DNA from: Rhizobium sp. PP-CC-3A-592
GTDB taxonomy: Bacteria; Pseudomonadota; Alphaproteobacteria; Rhizobiales; Rhizobiaceae
Direction: 5' to 3'
Length of the DNA: 64,000 bases
Assembly (NCBI RefSeq): GCF_003217095.1
Contig: NZ_QJSR01000001.1
Span: 414,916 to 478,915, forward strand
Shown one piece after another: positions 8,643-16,847 of this stretch. Position 1 is the first letter of the stretch; every line of letters starts with the position of its first letter. The position numbers were made by a program, and so were the translations under genes. The notes beneath the pieces were generated by a model that was given only the letters and a program-made list of their open reading frames with translations, searched no databases and was not told the DNA's origin.

Positions 8643-9440
8643 GTGATCCACCTGCCTCTTTTCTCCCCAGCACGGGTCACGGCAGCGCTCGTCGCAAGCC
8701 TTCTGCTATCGGCCTGCGGCGAAGAGCCGCCAGAGAAGCAAGCCCCGGCCACACCGCCTATCCTTCAGCAGGTGCCAAAACCACAGGCAGAGTCATCGTC
8801 GCCAACATCGTCGCCGTCGCCCAAAAAGGCTCCGCCAGCCGCGTCTCGAAACGTGCCGATGGGCAGCGGATTCGATTTCTACGTTCTCTCCCTCTCCTGG
8901 TCGCCGACCTGGTGTGCGGAGAACGACCGCGCGGGCAACACGGCGCAGTGCAATGGCGACCGCAGTTACGGCTTCATCGTCCACGGCCTCTGGCCGCAGA
9001 ACGAGCGGGGCTTTCCGTCCTTCTGCCCGTCGCGCGACAGCGACCGGGTTCCCGATGCGCTCGGCCGCGGCCTGTTCGACATCATCCCCTCCATGGGCCT
9101 GATCGGGCATCAGTGGCGCAAGCACGGCACGTGTTCGGGGCTCGATCAGCGTGCCTATTTCTCCGTGCTGCGGGCAGCGCGTGACCGTGTTCGCATTCCT
9201 GCAAGCATCGAGAATGCCGATGCACGGCGCCGGATGAGCCCGGCCGTCATCGAGACGGCACTTGCCGACGCCAATCCCGGCCTGACGCCACAGGGTGTCG
9301 CCGTGACCTGCGGCGACGACAAGCTCGACGAGATCCGCATCTGCTTCACCCGCGACCTTGCCTTCCGTGCCTGCAGCGAGGTCGATCGTGGCGGCTGCCG
9401 GGCGCGGGACCTGACCATCCCCGCTGTTGGCCAACCATGA
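8643..9440 (+). CDS. RNase T2 family ribonuclease, predicted lipoprotein
   Basis: 265 residues with GTG start (AGGG seven bases upstream). A hydrophobic signal ends in the lipobox LSAC with Cys25, so it is probably a lipid-anchored periplasmic or outer-membrane enzyme. A Pro/Ser/Lys-rich linker (about 26-70) leads to the RNase T2 domain: CAS-1 HGLWPQ with His113, and CAS-2 HQWRKHGTC with His154, Lys158 and His159. All catalytic residues are present. Several cysteines could form the family disulfides. Likely role: scavenging or degrading RNA in the envelope. E. coli RNase I has a plain signal peptide; the lipobox is the unusual point. Confidence 0.88.
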   Translation: MIHLPLFSPARVTAALVASLLLSACGEEPPEKQAPATPPILQQVPKPQAESSSPTSSPSPKKAPPAASRNVPMGSGFDFYVLSLSWSPTWCAENDRAGNTAQCNGDRSYGFIVHGLWPQNERGFPSFCPSRDSDRVPDALGRGLFDIIPSMGLIGHQWRKHGTCSGLDQRAYFSVLRAARDRVRIPASIENADARRRMSPAVIETALADANPGLTPQGVAVTCGDDKLDEIRICFTRDLAFRACSEVDRGGCRARDLTIPAVGQP

Positions 9441-9495
9441 CGTTTCCGACAGCAATCCCTTTCCGAACCCGACACAGAAGACGAATGGTGCTCCC

Positions 9496-10086
9496 ATGAA
9501 GATCCTCTATTCCCCCGCCTCACCCTACTCCACCAAGGTGCGCATGGCGGCGCATTATGCCGGCCTGCCGGCCGAGAGCGTGCTGACGGATACGAATTCC
9601 AACCCGCCGGACCTGATCGCCAGCAACCCGCTCGGCAAGATCCCGACGCTGGTGCTCGACAGCGGCCAAGCCATCTTCGACAGCAGTGTCATCATGCATT
9701 TCATCGACCGCGAGACGAAGGGCATTCTCTATCCGCGCAACCCGGAAAAACGGGTGCAGGCTGAGGTGCTGGAAGCGCTCTGCGACGGCATCTGCGACAG
9801 CCTGCTCGCCATCGTCTATGAGAAGCGCTTCCATCCGCCGGAAAAGGTGCATGAGCCGTGGATCGAACGCCAATGGCAGAAGGTCGAGCGGGCGCTCGAC
9901 TATCTCGACGCCAACATGCCGAAGACCGGGACGAAGCTGCATGCGGGCCATTTCGCGCTCGCCGCCACGCTGCGCTACATCGAACTGCGCTTTGCCGGCG
10001 AATGGCAGAAAGGTCGCTCGAAGCTGAAGAATTGGCCGGAAAAGTTCGAGAAACACTTCCCGGATTACAAGCTTTTCAAGGCTTGA
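9496..10086 (+). CDS. Glutathione S-transferase family protein (YibF-like)
   Basis: 196 residues. The thioredoxin-like N-domain starts MKILYSPASPYSTKVRMA and carries the G-site signature NPLGKIPTLVLD with cis-Pro and the DSSVI Glu/Asp-Ser element. An all-helical C-domain follows. The length and SPASPYSTKVR segment resemble E. coli YibF. Physiological substrate unknown. The ATG at 9496 matches the family start; its SD is weak. It follows the RNase T2 gene by 55 bp and is closed by a strong terminator. Confidence 0.82.
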   Translation: MKILYSPASPYSTKVRMAAHYAGLPAESVLTDTNSNPPDLIASNPLGKIPTLVLDSGQAIFDSSVIMHFIDRETKGILYPRNPEKRVQAEVLEALCDGICDSLLAIVYEKRFHPPEKVHEPWIERQWQKVERALDYLDANMPKTGTKLHAGHFALAATLRYIELRFAGEWQKGRSKLKNWPEKFEKHFPDYKLFKA

Positions 10087-10098
10087 TGCGGGTGTCGA

Positions 10099-10130
10099 GA
10101 AAGGCGCCGCCGTTGCCGGCGACGCCTTTC
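10099..10130. terminator. Bidirectional terminator between GST and tctA
   Basis: Near-perfect hairpin: GAAAGGCG-C-CGCCG, loop TTGC, CGGCG-A-CGCCTTTC. The A/T-rich ends serve both strands, so it can end the GST transcript (+) and the tctCBA transcript (-), which converge here. Confidence 0.75.
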
Positions 10131-10152
10131 TCATTCCGATCGGGAGACGCGA

Positions 10153-11658
10153 TCAGCTTTCTTCCTGGAACACCGCTTCACGCTTGGCCTTGATGCTCGG
10201 CAGGAAGACCACAACGAGGACGGCGGCGGCCAGAAGCAGAAGGCCGGCGCTGATGGGGCGGGTGACGAAGGTGGACGGGTCGCCGCGCGAGAGGATCATG
10301 GCGCGGCGCAGGTTTTCCTCCAGCAGCGGGCCGAGCACGAAGCCGAGCAGCAGAGGTGCCGGCTCGCAGCGCAGCTTGACGAGGAGATAGCCGGCGATGC
10401 CGAAGAAGGCGACGGCATAGAGGTCGTAGACGTTGGCATTGACGCTGTAGACCCCGATGGCACAGAAGGCCATGATGATCGGGAACAGCACGTAGTAGGG
10501 GACCGTCAGGAGCTTTACCCACAGGCCGATGAGCGGCAGGTTGAGCACCACCAGCATCAAGTTGCCGATCCACATGGAGGCGATGATACCCCAGAACAGA
10601 GCTGGCTGTTCGACGGCGACGTTCGGGCCGGGAACGATGCCCTGGATGATCATGGCGCCGACCATGAGCGCCATGACCGGGTTTGCCGGAATGCCGAGCG
10701 TGAGCAGCGGGATGAACGAGGTCTGGGCCCCGGCATTGTTGGCCGATTCCGGACCGGCGACGCCGGCGATGGCGCCCTTGCCGAACTCTTCCGGATGCTT
10801 GGAGATGCGTTTTTCGACCGTGTAGGAGGCGAACGCCGCGAGTATGGCGCCGCCGCCGGGCAGGATGCCGAGTGCGGAGCCGATGCCGGTGCCGCGCAGG
10901 ACCGGGCCGACCATCTGGCGGAAATCGTCTCGCGTCGGCATGAGCCCGGTGACCTTGCTGATCAGCACGGTGCGCGTCATCTCGTTTTCGAGATTGCGCA
11001 GGATTTCGGCGACACCGAAGACGCCGACGGCCACGGCGACGAAGTTCAGCCCGTCGGCATATTCGCGGATGCCGAGCGTGAAGCGCGGCGTGCCGGTGTA
11101 AATGTCGGTGCCGACAAGGCCGAGCAGCAGGCCGAGCGAGACCATGGCCAGCGCCTTGACGATGGAGCCGTGGGCCAGCGCGATCGAGGACACGAGGCCG
11201 ACGACCATCAGCGAGAAATATTCGGCGGCACCGAACTTCAGGGCGACGGCGGTCAGCGGCGGGGCGAAGATGGCAACGAGGAAAGTGGAGACGGTGCCGG
11301 CAAAGAAGGAGCCGAGCGCCGCGATGGCGAGCGCTGCGCCCGCCCTGCCCTTGCGCGCCATCTGGTAGCCATCGATGGCCGTGACGGCCGAGGAAGATTC
11401 ACCCGGCATATTGATGAGGATGGCAGTGGTGGATCCGCCATATTGCGCGCCGTAATAGATGCCGGCAAGCATGATCAGCGAGGAGACCGGTTCCAGCTGG
11501 AAGGTGATCGGCAGGAGCATGGCGATGGTGGCCGTCGCACCGATGCCGGGGAGGACGCCGATGAGCGTGCCGAGGAGCACGCCGATAAGGCAGAAGAGAA
11601 GGTTTTCCGGCGTGCCGGCCGTCGCGAAACCCAGCGCGAGATTGCTGAAGAGATCCAT
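10153..11658 (-). CDS. tctA: Tripartite tricarboxylate transporter, large membrane subunit TctA
   Basis: 501-residue, highly hydrophobic protein with about 11-12 membrane segments and the TctA signature GVLPGIGATATIAMLLP near residues 33-49, plus NMPGESSSAVTAIDG around 82-97. With TctB and the periplasmic TctC it imports tricarboxylates or related organic acids driven by an ion gradient. The start ATG at 11656-11658 has AAGGA upstream. It lies 12 bp after tctB and is the last gene of the tctCBA unit. The substrate cannot be read from the sequence. Confidence 0.93.
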   Translation of the reverse strand: MDLFSNLALGFATAGTPENLLFCLIGVLLGTLIGVLPGIGATATIAMLLPITFQLEPVSSLIMLAGIYYGAQYGGSTTAILINMPGESSSAVTAIDGYQMARKGRAGAALAIAALGSFFAGTVSTFLVAIFAPPLTAVALKFGAAEYFSLMVVGLVSSIALAHGSIVKALAMVSLGLLLGLVGTDIYTGTPRFTLGIREYADGLNFVAVAVGVFGVAEILRNLENEMTRTVLISKVTGLMPTRDDFRQMVGPVLRGTGIGSALGILPGGGAILAAFASYTVEKRISKHPEEFGKGAIAGVAGPESANNAGAQTSFIPLLTLGIPANPVMALMVGAMIIQGIVPGPNVAVEQPALFWGIIASMWIGNLMLVVLNLPLIGLWVKLLTVPYYVLFPIIMAFCAIGVYSVNANVYDLYAVAFFGIAGYLLVKLRCEPAPLLLGFVLGPLLEENLRRAMILSRGDPSTFVTRPISAGLLLLAAAVLVVVFLPSIKAKREAVFQEES

Positions 11659-11670
11659 GGTCGAAGATCC

Positions 11671-12132
11671 TTAAAACCGCAGCCAGGGGCCGAAGCGTTC
11701 GAACGGAAGGCCCAGCGCGTAGCTGAAGACGGCGACGGAAAAGAGCGTGATGGCGATCGACAGGATGATCGCGCCGACCAACTTCATGCGCTGCGAGGCG
11801 AAGGACGCGATGAAGGCGGCGAGAAACAGCGACGGCACGAAACCGAGCCCCCGGACCGTGAGGCCGAAGACGATGGGTGCGGTGAGAATGAAGAGCATGC
11901 CGCGCCACGCCAACGGCTCGATCGGCTCGCTCTGCGTGCGGGTCGCCTGAAAGAGGATGACGAGGCCGAGGCCCGTCAGGAACAGCGCGAGGACCAGCGG
12001 GAAATAGCCCGGCCCCATGCGAAACGTCGTGCCCAGTTCGAGCGACAGCGACTGCGCCACGAAGAAGAGGCCGAGGGCGATGAACAGGATGCCGCAAAGG
12101 GCATTCGTCCGGTCGAGACTGAGTGGTTTCAT
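11671..12132 (-). CDS. tctB: Tripartite tricarboxylate transporter, small membrane subunit TctB
   Basis: 153 residues with four predicted membrane segments, the standard TctB size, and the family-like GPGYFPLVLALFLTGLGL in the N-terminal half. It pairs with TctA in the membrane. I chose the ATG at 12130-12132, preceded by GGGGA; longer upstream translation is not family-like. A 290-bp gap holding a palindromic repeat separates it from tctC. Confidence 0.9.
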   Translation of the reverse strand: MKPLSLDRTNALCGILFIALGLFFVAQSLSLELGTTFRMGPGYFPLVLALFLTGLGLVILFQATRTQSEPIEPLAWRGMLFILTAPIVFGLTVRGLGFVPSLFLAAFIASFASQRMKLVGAIILSIAITLFSVAVFSYALGLPFERFGPWLRF

Positions 12133-12253
12133 GATCGTTCCCCAATGAGCCGAAGCGCAGGCGGCCCTGCGGCTTCCTGCAGTCGTTGATGCTTGTGTTG
12201 GCCGGTCGGGGAGCGCCATCAGGCGTTTCCTCGGCTATTTCCCCCTTGCGGCA

Positions 12254-12388
12254 GCCCCTCACCCTAGCCCTCTCCCCGCCTGCGGGGAGAGGGGACGTGC
12301 CTCGCTCGACGAATACGCAAGGGGCTGTCGCACGTGCCCTTCGCCCCGCTTGCGGGGAGAAGAAGGTGCCGGCAGGCGGATGAGGGGC
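12254..12388. repeat. RIME-like palindromic intergenic element, copy 1
   Basis: 135-bp element bounded by inverted ends GCCCCTCA (12254-12261) and TGAGGGGC (12381-12388). It contains two GC-rich palindromes: CCCTCTCCCCGCC/TGCGGGGAGAGGG near 12268-12294, and CTTCGCCCCGC/TTGCGGGGAGAAG near 12339-12363. A second copy is at 38108-38260. The layout resembles the rhizobial intergenic mosaic elements (RIME); assignment to that family is from memory of its form. It sits in the tctC-tctB gap, inside the operon. Confidence 0.7.
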
Positions 12389-12421
12389 AGCCTGCATCCC
12401 GGTCCGTCGATATCAGAGCGG

Positions 12422-13399
12422 TCAGTCGGCGTACTGGCCGGCCTTTTCGATGATCGGCTTCCAGCGGGCGATCTCGCCTTCGAGCTTGGCCTTGAGGGCA
12501 GCGGGCGTCGCATCGGCGTCCGACGAGGGCTTGGTGCCGAGTTCGGCGAAGCGGGCAGAGACGTTCTCGTCCTTCAGGGCCTTCTGAAGCGCGCCTTCCA
12601 GCTTGGCGATGGCTTCCGGCGGCGTGCCCTTGGGCGTATAGACGCCGTGCCAGATGCCGACCTCGAAGCCCGGCAGACCGCCTTCGACGGCCGTCGGCAG
12701 GTCCGGGAAGATATCGAGGCGCGCCGGCGACGTCACGGCGAAGGCCTTGATCGTGCCGCCCTGGATCTGCTTCGTCGTGTTGGTGGTCTGGTCGCACATG
12801 ATATCGACCTGGCCGCCGAGAAGATCGGTCATCGCCGGGCCGGTGCCCTTGTAGGGTACGGTGACGAGCGACGTTTCGATGGCGCTCATGAACAGCATGC
12901 CGCAGAGGTGGGAGGCCGCCCCGATGCCGGCATTGGCGACCGTCACGGTATCCTTGTTGGCCTTGGCGTAGTCGACGAGGCTCTTGAGGTCGGTCGGCTC
13001 CAGATCCTTGCGCGCGACGATGGTCATCGGTACTTCGGTGACAAGGCCGACGTAATCGAAGGCGTTCAGCGTGTCATAGGCAAGCTTGCGGTAGAGCGTG
13101 GCGCTGGTGGCCATGCCGATGTGGTGCAGGAGCACGGTGTAGCCATCGGCCTCGGCGCTGGCCACGCGGCCGGCACCGAGCGTGCCGCCGGCACCGCCGA
13201 CATTTTCCACGATAACCTGCTGGCCGAGATCCTTCGACATGGATTCGGCGACAAGGCGCGCGACCGTATCCGTCGGGCCGCCGGCGGCGAAAGGCACGAC
13301 CATGGTGATGGTCCGCTCCGGATAGTCCGCCTGCGCGGCGCCTGCAAAAACCGTTGCGGCAAGCGCTGTGGCTGCCAGAAGCGACGAGAAACGCGTCAT
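12422..13399 (-). CDS. tctC: Tripartite tricarboxylate transporter substrate-binding protein TctC (Bug family)
   Basis: 325 residues. A Sec signal peptide (1-24) is cut after AAQA, leaving DYPERTITMVVPFAAGGPTD, the typical Bug-family start of the mature binding protein. It captures the organic acid in the periplasm for TctA/TctB. The ATG at 13397-13399 has an excellent GGGAGGACATC in front. First gene of tctCBA. Upstream are a GG/GC sigma54-like element and a 12-bp direct repeat (separate entries), and dctD ends 203 bp upstream. Confidence 0.93.
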   Translation of the reverse strand: MTRFSSLLAATALAATVFAGAAQADYPERTITMVVPFAAGGPTDTVARLVAESMSKDLGQQVIVENVGGAGGTLGAGRVASAEADGYTVLLHHIGMATSATLYRKLAYDTLNAFDYVGLVTEVPMTIVARKDLEPTDLKSLVDYAKANKDTVTVANAGIGAASHLCGMLFMSAIETSLVTVPYKGTGPAMTDLLGGQVDIMCDQTTNTTKQIQGGTIKAFAVTSPARLDIFPDLPTAVEGGLPGFEVGIWHGVYTPKGTPPEAIAKLEGALQKALKDENVSARFAELGTKPSSDADATPAALKAKLEGEIARWKPIIEKAGQYAD

Positions 13400-13435
13400 G
13401 ATGTCCTCCCGAGACGTGATCAGCATGCCGGCAGG

Positions 13436-13449
13436 GCTCCTCCTCTGCC
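13436..13449 (-). promoter_or_regulatory. Candidate sigma54 (-24/-12) promoter of tctC
   Basis: On the minus strand GG (13448-13449) and GC (13436-13437) are ten bases apart, in the context CGGCAGAGGAGGAGCC. GGCA of the -24 box matches; the -12 box is poor (AGC instead of TGC). It would start transcription near 13424, 25 bases before the tctC ATG. A second GG-N10-GC pair lies 9 bp downstream (13427-13440). Weak on sequence alone; supported mainly by position and the adjacent sigma54 activator gene. Confidence 0.35.
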
Positions 13450-13544
13450 GGTCATGGAATGGACGCGAGTGTCCCGTTCAGGCGGAGGTGTGCAACCGGT
13501 TATTGAAGGCGTCGCGCTGCGGGACGACGCTTTTGCGGCGCACC

Positions 13545-13587
13545 ATGGGTGGAAACGGCCCCCTAACCATTTGCGATGGGTGGAAAC
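13545..13587. promoter_or_regulatory. Direct repeat, possible upstream activator site for DctD
   Basis: ATGGGTGGAAAC occurs perfectly at 13545-13556 and 13576-13587, start to start 31 bp, about three helical turns. It lies between the dctD stop and the tctC promoter region, roughly 120-165 bp upstream of the predicted start site, which is where NtrC-class enhancers usually sit. That it binds this DctD is inference. Confidence 0.45.
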
Positions 13588-13602
13588 CGACACATGAGCC
13601 CG

Positions 13603-14964
13603 TCATTCCGGTCCATCGTCGAAGGTTGCGCGCTTGTCGATGCCGTATTTCTGCATCTTTTCGTACAGCGTCTTGCGGGAGATTCCGAGCGCCTCATAAA
13701 CCGGGCGGAGCGCGCCGCCATGCGCGGCGAGCGTTCGGGCAATCAGCCCCCGTTCGAAGGCGGCGACGCGGGGCGCGAGCTTGCTCTCCTCCTCGCGATC
13801 GTCCGTCGCCGGCTCGAGGCCGCGGGCGTCGAGGCCGAGCACGAGACGGTCGGCGGCGTTGCGCAGCTCGCGGACATTGCCCGGCCAGCGCCGGTGGGCG
13901 ACCTCCGAGACGATGGCGGGCGGCACATCCATATCCTCGCGGCCGTAGCGAGCGGAGGCCTCGCGCACGAGCTGGAGGAAGAGCAGCGGAATATCGGCGG
14001 CGCGCTGGGCGAGCGACGGCACATGGAGCGTGACGACGTTCAGGCGATAGAACAGATCGGCGCGGAAACGGCCGGCCGCCACCTCCGCCTCCAGATCGAC
14101 CTTGCTGGTGGCGACGAAGCGGACATCGAGCGGAACGGTCTCGTTGGAGCCGAGGCGCGTGATCGTGCGCTCCTGCAACACGCGCAGAAACTTCGCCTGA
14201 AGCTCGATCGGCATGGAGCCGATCTCGTCCAGCAGGATGGTGCCGCCGCGGGCATGCTCGAACTTGCCGTAGCGGGCGCGAATCGCACCCGGAAAGGCGC
14301 CGGCCTCGTGGCCGAAGAGTTCGCTTTCGATCAGCGTTTCCGGCAGGGCGGCGCAGTTTATGGCGATGAAGGGGCGGTTGGCGCGGGCGCTGATATCGTG
14401 CAGGGCGCGGGCGGCGACCTCCTTGCCGGCACCGGTCTCGCCGATGATCAGCGTATCCGCGTCGGTGGCGCCGATGGCGCGCAGGCGGTAGCGCAGATCG
14501 ACCATCACCGGGGTGCGGCCGGGCATGCGCGCCTCGATGTCGTCGCGCTTGCCGGCGACCGCGCGCAGACGGCGGTTTTCGAGCACGAGGCCGCGCCGGT
14601 CACGGGCGCGGCGGATGATGCCGGCCAGCGCCTGCACGCCGAAGGGCTTCTCCATGAAATCATACGCCCCTTCCCGCATCGCCTTGACGGCCAGTTGCAC
14701 GTCGCCATGGCCGGTGACGAGGATGACGGGGATTTCGTGGTCGATCTCGCGGATGCGCTGCAGCAGCGTCATGCCGTCCATGCCGCGCATGCGGATATCG
14801 CTGACGACGACGCCGGCAAAGCCGTAGCCGACGCGGGCGAGCACGTCTTCGGCGGCGGCGAAGGTCTCGACGGTCAGGTCCTGAAGCTCGAGCGCCTGCG
14901 CCGTCGAGCGACGCAGCTCCTCTTCGTCATCGACCAGAAGAACGGTTGCCGCTTCGCTCGTCAT
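13603..14964 (-). CDS. dctD: DctD-like sigma54-dependent response regulator
   Basis: 453 residues: receiver domain (about 7-120) with acidic pocket VDDEEE and phospho-acceptor Asp56 (SDIRMRG); AAA+ domain with Walker A GETGAGKE (175-182) and Walker B TILLDEIG (242-249); C-terminal Fis-type helix-turn-helix ending ISRKTLYEKMQKYG. The sigma54-contact loop reads GAFPGA (222-227), not GAFTGA. Family role: phosphorylated DctD activates sigma54 RNA polymerase for dicarboxylate transport genes. Its ATG overlaps the dctB stop (ATGA), and tctCBA follows on the same strand, so tctCBA is the likely target. Confidence 0.88.
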   Translation of the reverse strand: MTSEAATVLLVDDEEELRRSTAQALELQDLTVETFAAAEDVLARVGYGFAGVVVSDIRMRGMDGMTLLQRIREIDHEIPVILVTGHGDVQLAVKAMREGAYDFMEKPFGVQALAGIIRRARDRRGLVLENRRLRAVAGKRDDIEARMPGRTPVMVDLRYRLRAIGATDADTLIIGETGAGKEVAARALHDISARANRPFIAINCAALPETLIESELFGHEAGAFPGAIRARYGKFEHARGGTILLDEIGSMPIELQAKFLRVLQERTITRLGSNETVPLDVRFVATSKVDLEAEVAAGRFRADLFYRLNVVTLHVPSLAQRAADIPLLFLQLVREASARYGREDMDVPPAIVSEVAHRRWPGNVRELRNAADRLVLGLDARGLEPATDDREEESKLAPRVAAFERGLIARTLAAHGGALRPVYEALGISRKTLYEKMQKYGIDKRATFDDGPE

Positions 14965-16754
14965 TCGGCTGCCTCGCGTCTGCTGTCCATGCGGTCGAGT
15001 TCGATGCGGAACATCGCGCCGCCCTCGGGGTGATTTTCCACGGAAAGGCGGCCGCCGAAGTCCTTGACGATATTGTAGGAAATGGAGAGCCCAAGGCCGA
15101 GCCCCTTGCCGACGCCCTTGGTGGTGAAGAATGGATCGAAGATGCGCTCGGCGATCGCCTTGGGAATGCCCGCCCCGGCATCGCGGATGGTGATCGCCAC
15201 GCGGTCGCCCGTCGTCGTCGCGGTGACGGTGATGCGCCGGTCCTCAAGGCCCTCCACGGCATCCGCCGCATTGGAGATGATGTTGACCAGCACCTGCTGC
15301 AGGCGCACGGAACCGGCGCGCACGCGCGGCGCGGGCTCGCCGAGCGCCACGACCAGTTCGGCATCGGCGGAGGCAAGGCGCGCCGAGACGATCTCCAGCG
15401 TGTCGCGCAGCACGTCGTCCAGCGCCACCGGCCCCAGCTTCTCGTTGGGTTTGCGGGCGAAATTGCGCAGGTGGCGGCTGATGGAGGCCATGCGGTCGAT
15501 GAGGTTGGAAATGCGCCGGAGATTGTCCTTGGCCTCGTCGATCCGGTTGCGCTCGATCAGCAGCGAGGCGCTGTCGGCATAGGTCTTGGCGGCGGCGAGC
15601 GGCTGGTTGAATTCGTGCGAGAGGGCCGCCGACATCTGTCCGAGGCCGGCGAGCTTGCCGGCCTGCACGAGGTCGGCCTGGGTGCTGCGCAGTTGGGCGT
15701 TGAGGTCGGCAAGGTCGGCCGTGCGCTCCTCGACGCGCCGTTCGAGTTCGGCCTTCGCCTCGACCTGCATCTGCATGCGCTCATTGCGGCGCGCGTGCCG
15801 CTGGAGGAGGACGGCGAAGCTGAGGCCGGCAAGGCAGAGGAACAGAAACACGGCGGCAACCGCGACATGGGTCTGCGAGCGCACCCAGCTCATGTCCATC
15901 AGCACCCGAACGGTCCAGTCGGCATCGCTGACATATTCGGAGAGGACGAGATAATCTCGCGTGGCGCCGCGTGTGGGGATCGACATCAACGTGTGGTCGC
16001 CGATGCGCGATCTGACGACGCCGAGGTCCTTGAGGTCGGCCTCGGCATAGCGCCGCGAGGCTTCGGTCCGGCGGAGGCGTTCGGGCGTCAGCGGCAGGAT
16101 GCTGGCGTAGAGCCATTCCGGATTGCTGGTCATGAAGATCACGCCTTCCGGATCGGACACGAAGATCTCGTATTCGCCGCCCCGCCAGGACGCCTCGATC
16201 ATGTCGATATCGACCTTGAAGACGATGACGCCGGCGACCCTGCCGTCGATGTCGATCGGCGCCGCGAAGAAATAGCCGCGTTTGAACGACGTCGTGCCGC
16301 GGGCGTAGAAGCGCGAGCGCTTGCCCTCCGCCGCCTGACGGAAATAGGGGCGGTAGCTGAAGTTCTCCCCGACGAAGCTCGTCGCCCGGTCGTAATTGCT
16401 GGCGGCGATGGTCTCCCCGTCGCGGGTCATGACGTAGATGTCGGAGGAGCGCAGGAGACCGTTGATCTCCTTCAGATAATGATTGGCGCTGTCGCGCAGG
16501 GTCTGATCCCCCGGGCTGGAGATGAGCCGGCGGATATCGTCGTGATCGGCAATCAGCGCCGGCAAGGCCTCATAGCGGCGGAGATGGCCCGACAAGGCAG
16601 CAACCGCGAGGCGCAGAGCCGTTCCCGCCTGCAGCGAGGCCTCGGCCATGAAGCGTCGGGTGGCATAGGCGTTGCCCCAGACGGCAAGGCCTGTGGCGGC
16701 GATGACGACCAGTACCACCGGCACGACCAGACTGCGGCGCAGGCTCCTCAGCAT
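14961..16754 (-). CDS. dctB: DctB-like sensor histidine kinase
   Basis: 597 residues: membrane segment near 8-28; periplasmic sensor region of about 260 residues with tandem PAS/Cache features (YVMTRDGETIAASNYDR, VGENFSYRPYFRQA, GYFFAAPI) as in DctB; second membrane segment near 295-315; coiled coil; HisKA with H-box ALSHEFNQPLAA (His near 375); HATPase with NIISNAADAV, GAGIP and GLGLGLSI. Likely senses a C4- or tricarboxylate in the periplasm and phosphorylates DctD. The ATG at 16752-16754 is close behind a GAGGAG; no better start exists. It is transcribed with dctD. Confidence 0.88.
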   Translation of the reverse strand: MLRSLRRSLVVPVVLVVIAATGLAVWGNAYATRRFMAEASLQAGTALRLAVAALSGHLRRYEALPALIADHDDIRRLISSPGDQTLRDSANHYLKEINGLLRSSDIYVMTRDGETIAASNYDRATSFVGENFSYRPYFRQAAEGKRSRFYARGTTSFKRGYFFAAPIDIDGRVAGVIVFKVDIDMIEASWRGGEYEIFVSDPEGVIFMTSNPEWLYASILPLTPERLRRTEASRRYAEADLKDLGVVRSRIGDHTLMSIPTRGATRDYLVLSEYVSDADWTVRVLMDMSWVRSQTHVAVAAVFLFLCLAGLSFAVLLQRHARRNERMQMQVEAKAELERRVEERTADLADLNAQLRSTQADLVQAGKLAGLGQMSAALSHEFNQPLAAAKTYADSASLLIERNRIDEAKDNLRRISNLIDRMASISRHLRNFARKPNEKLGPVALDDVLRDTLEIVSARLASADAELVVALGEPAPRVRAGSVRLQQVLVNIISNAADAVEGLEDRRITVTATTTGDRVAITIRDAGAGIPKAIAERIFDPFFTTKGVGKGLGLGLSISYNIVKDFGGRLSVENHPEGGAMFRIELDRMDSRREAAE

Positions 16755-16847
16755 CTCCTCGCATTTCTCCCCAACGCGTCCCCCTCGCCGTGCTTGCAGT
16801 CCGGTCGCGGCGCTCTCCCCGCCGAACCGTGAACCTACAGAGACAGC

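Noticed and set aside
10795-12189. Long plus-strand open frame opposite tctA/tctB
   Set aside because: Charged, repetitive Arg/Asp/Glu product without any domain; tctA and tctB on the minus strand are clear.
12254-12388. Possible CRISPR or insertion-sequence end
   Set aside because: Palindromic, only two dispersed copies in the window, no spacers, no transposase and no clear target duplication; fits a small intergenic repeat.
13427-13440. Second GG-N10-GC pair near the tctC start
   Set aside because: Poorer -24 and -12 context than the pair at 13436-13449 and too close to the ribosome site; GG/GC pairs are common by chance in GC-rich DNA.
14946-16832. Long plus-strand open frame opposite dctB
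   Set aside because: Antisense shadow; low-complexity Arg/Gly/Ala product, while the minus strand encodes all histidine kinase motifs.
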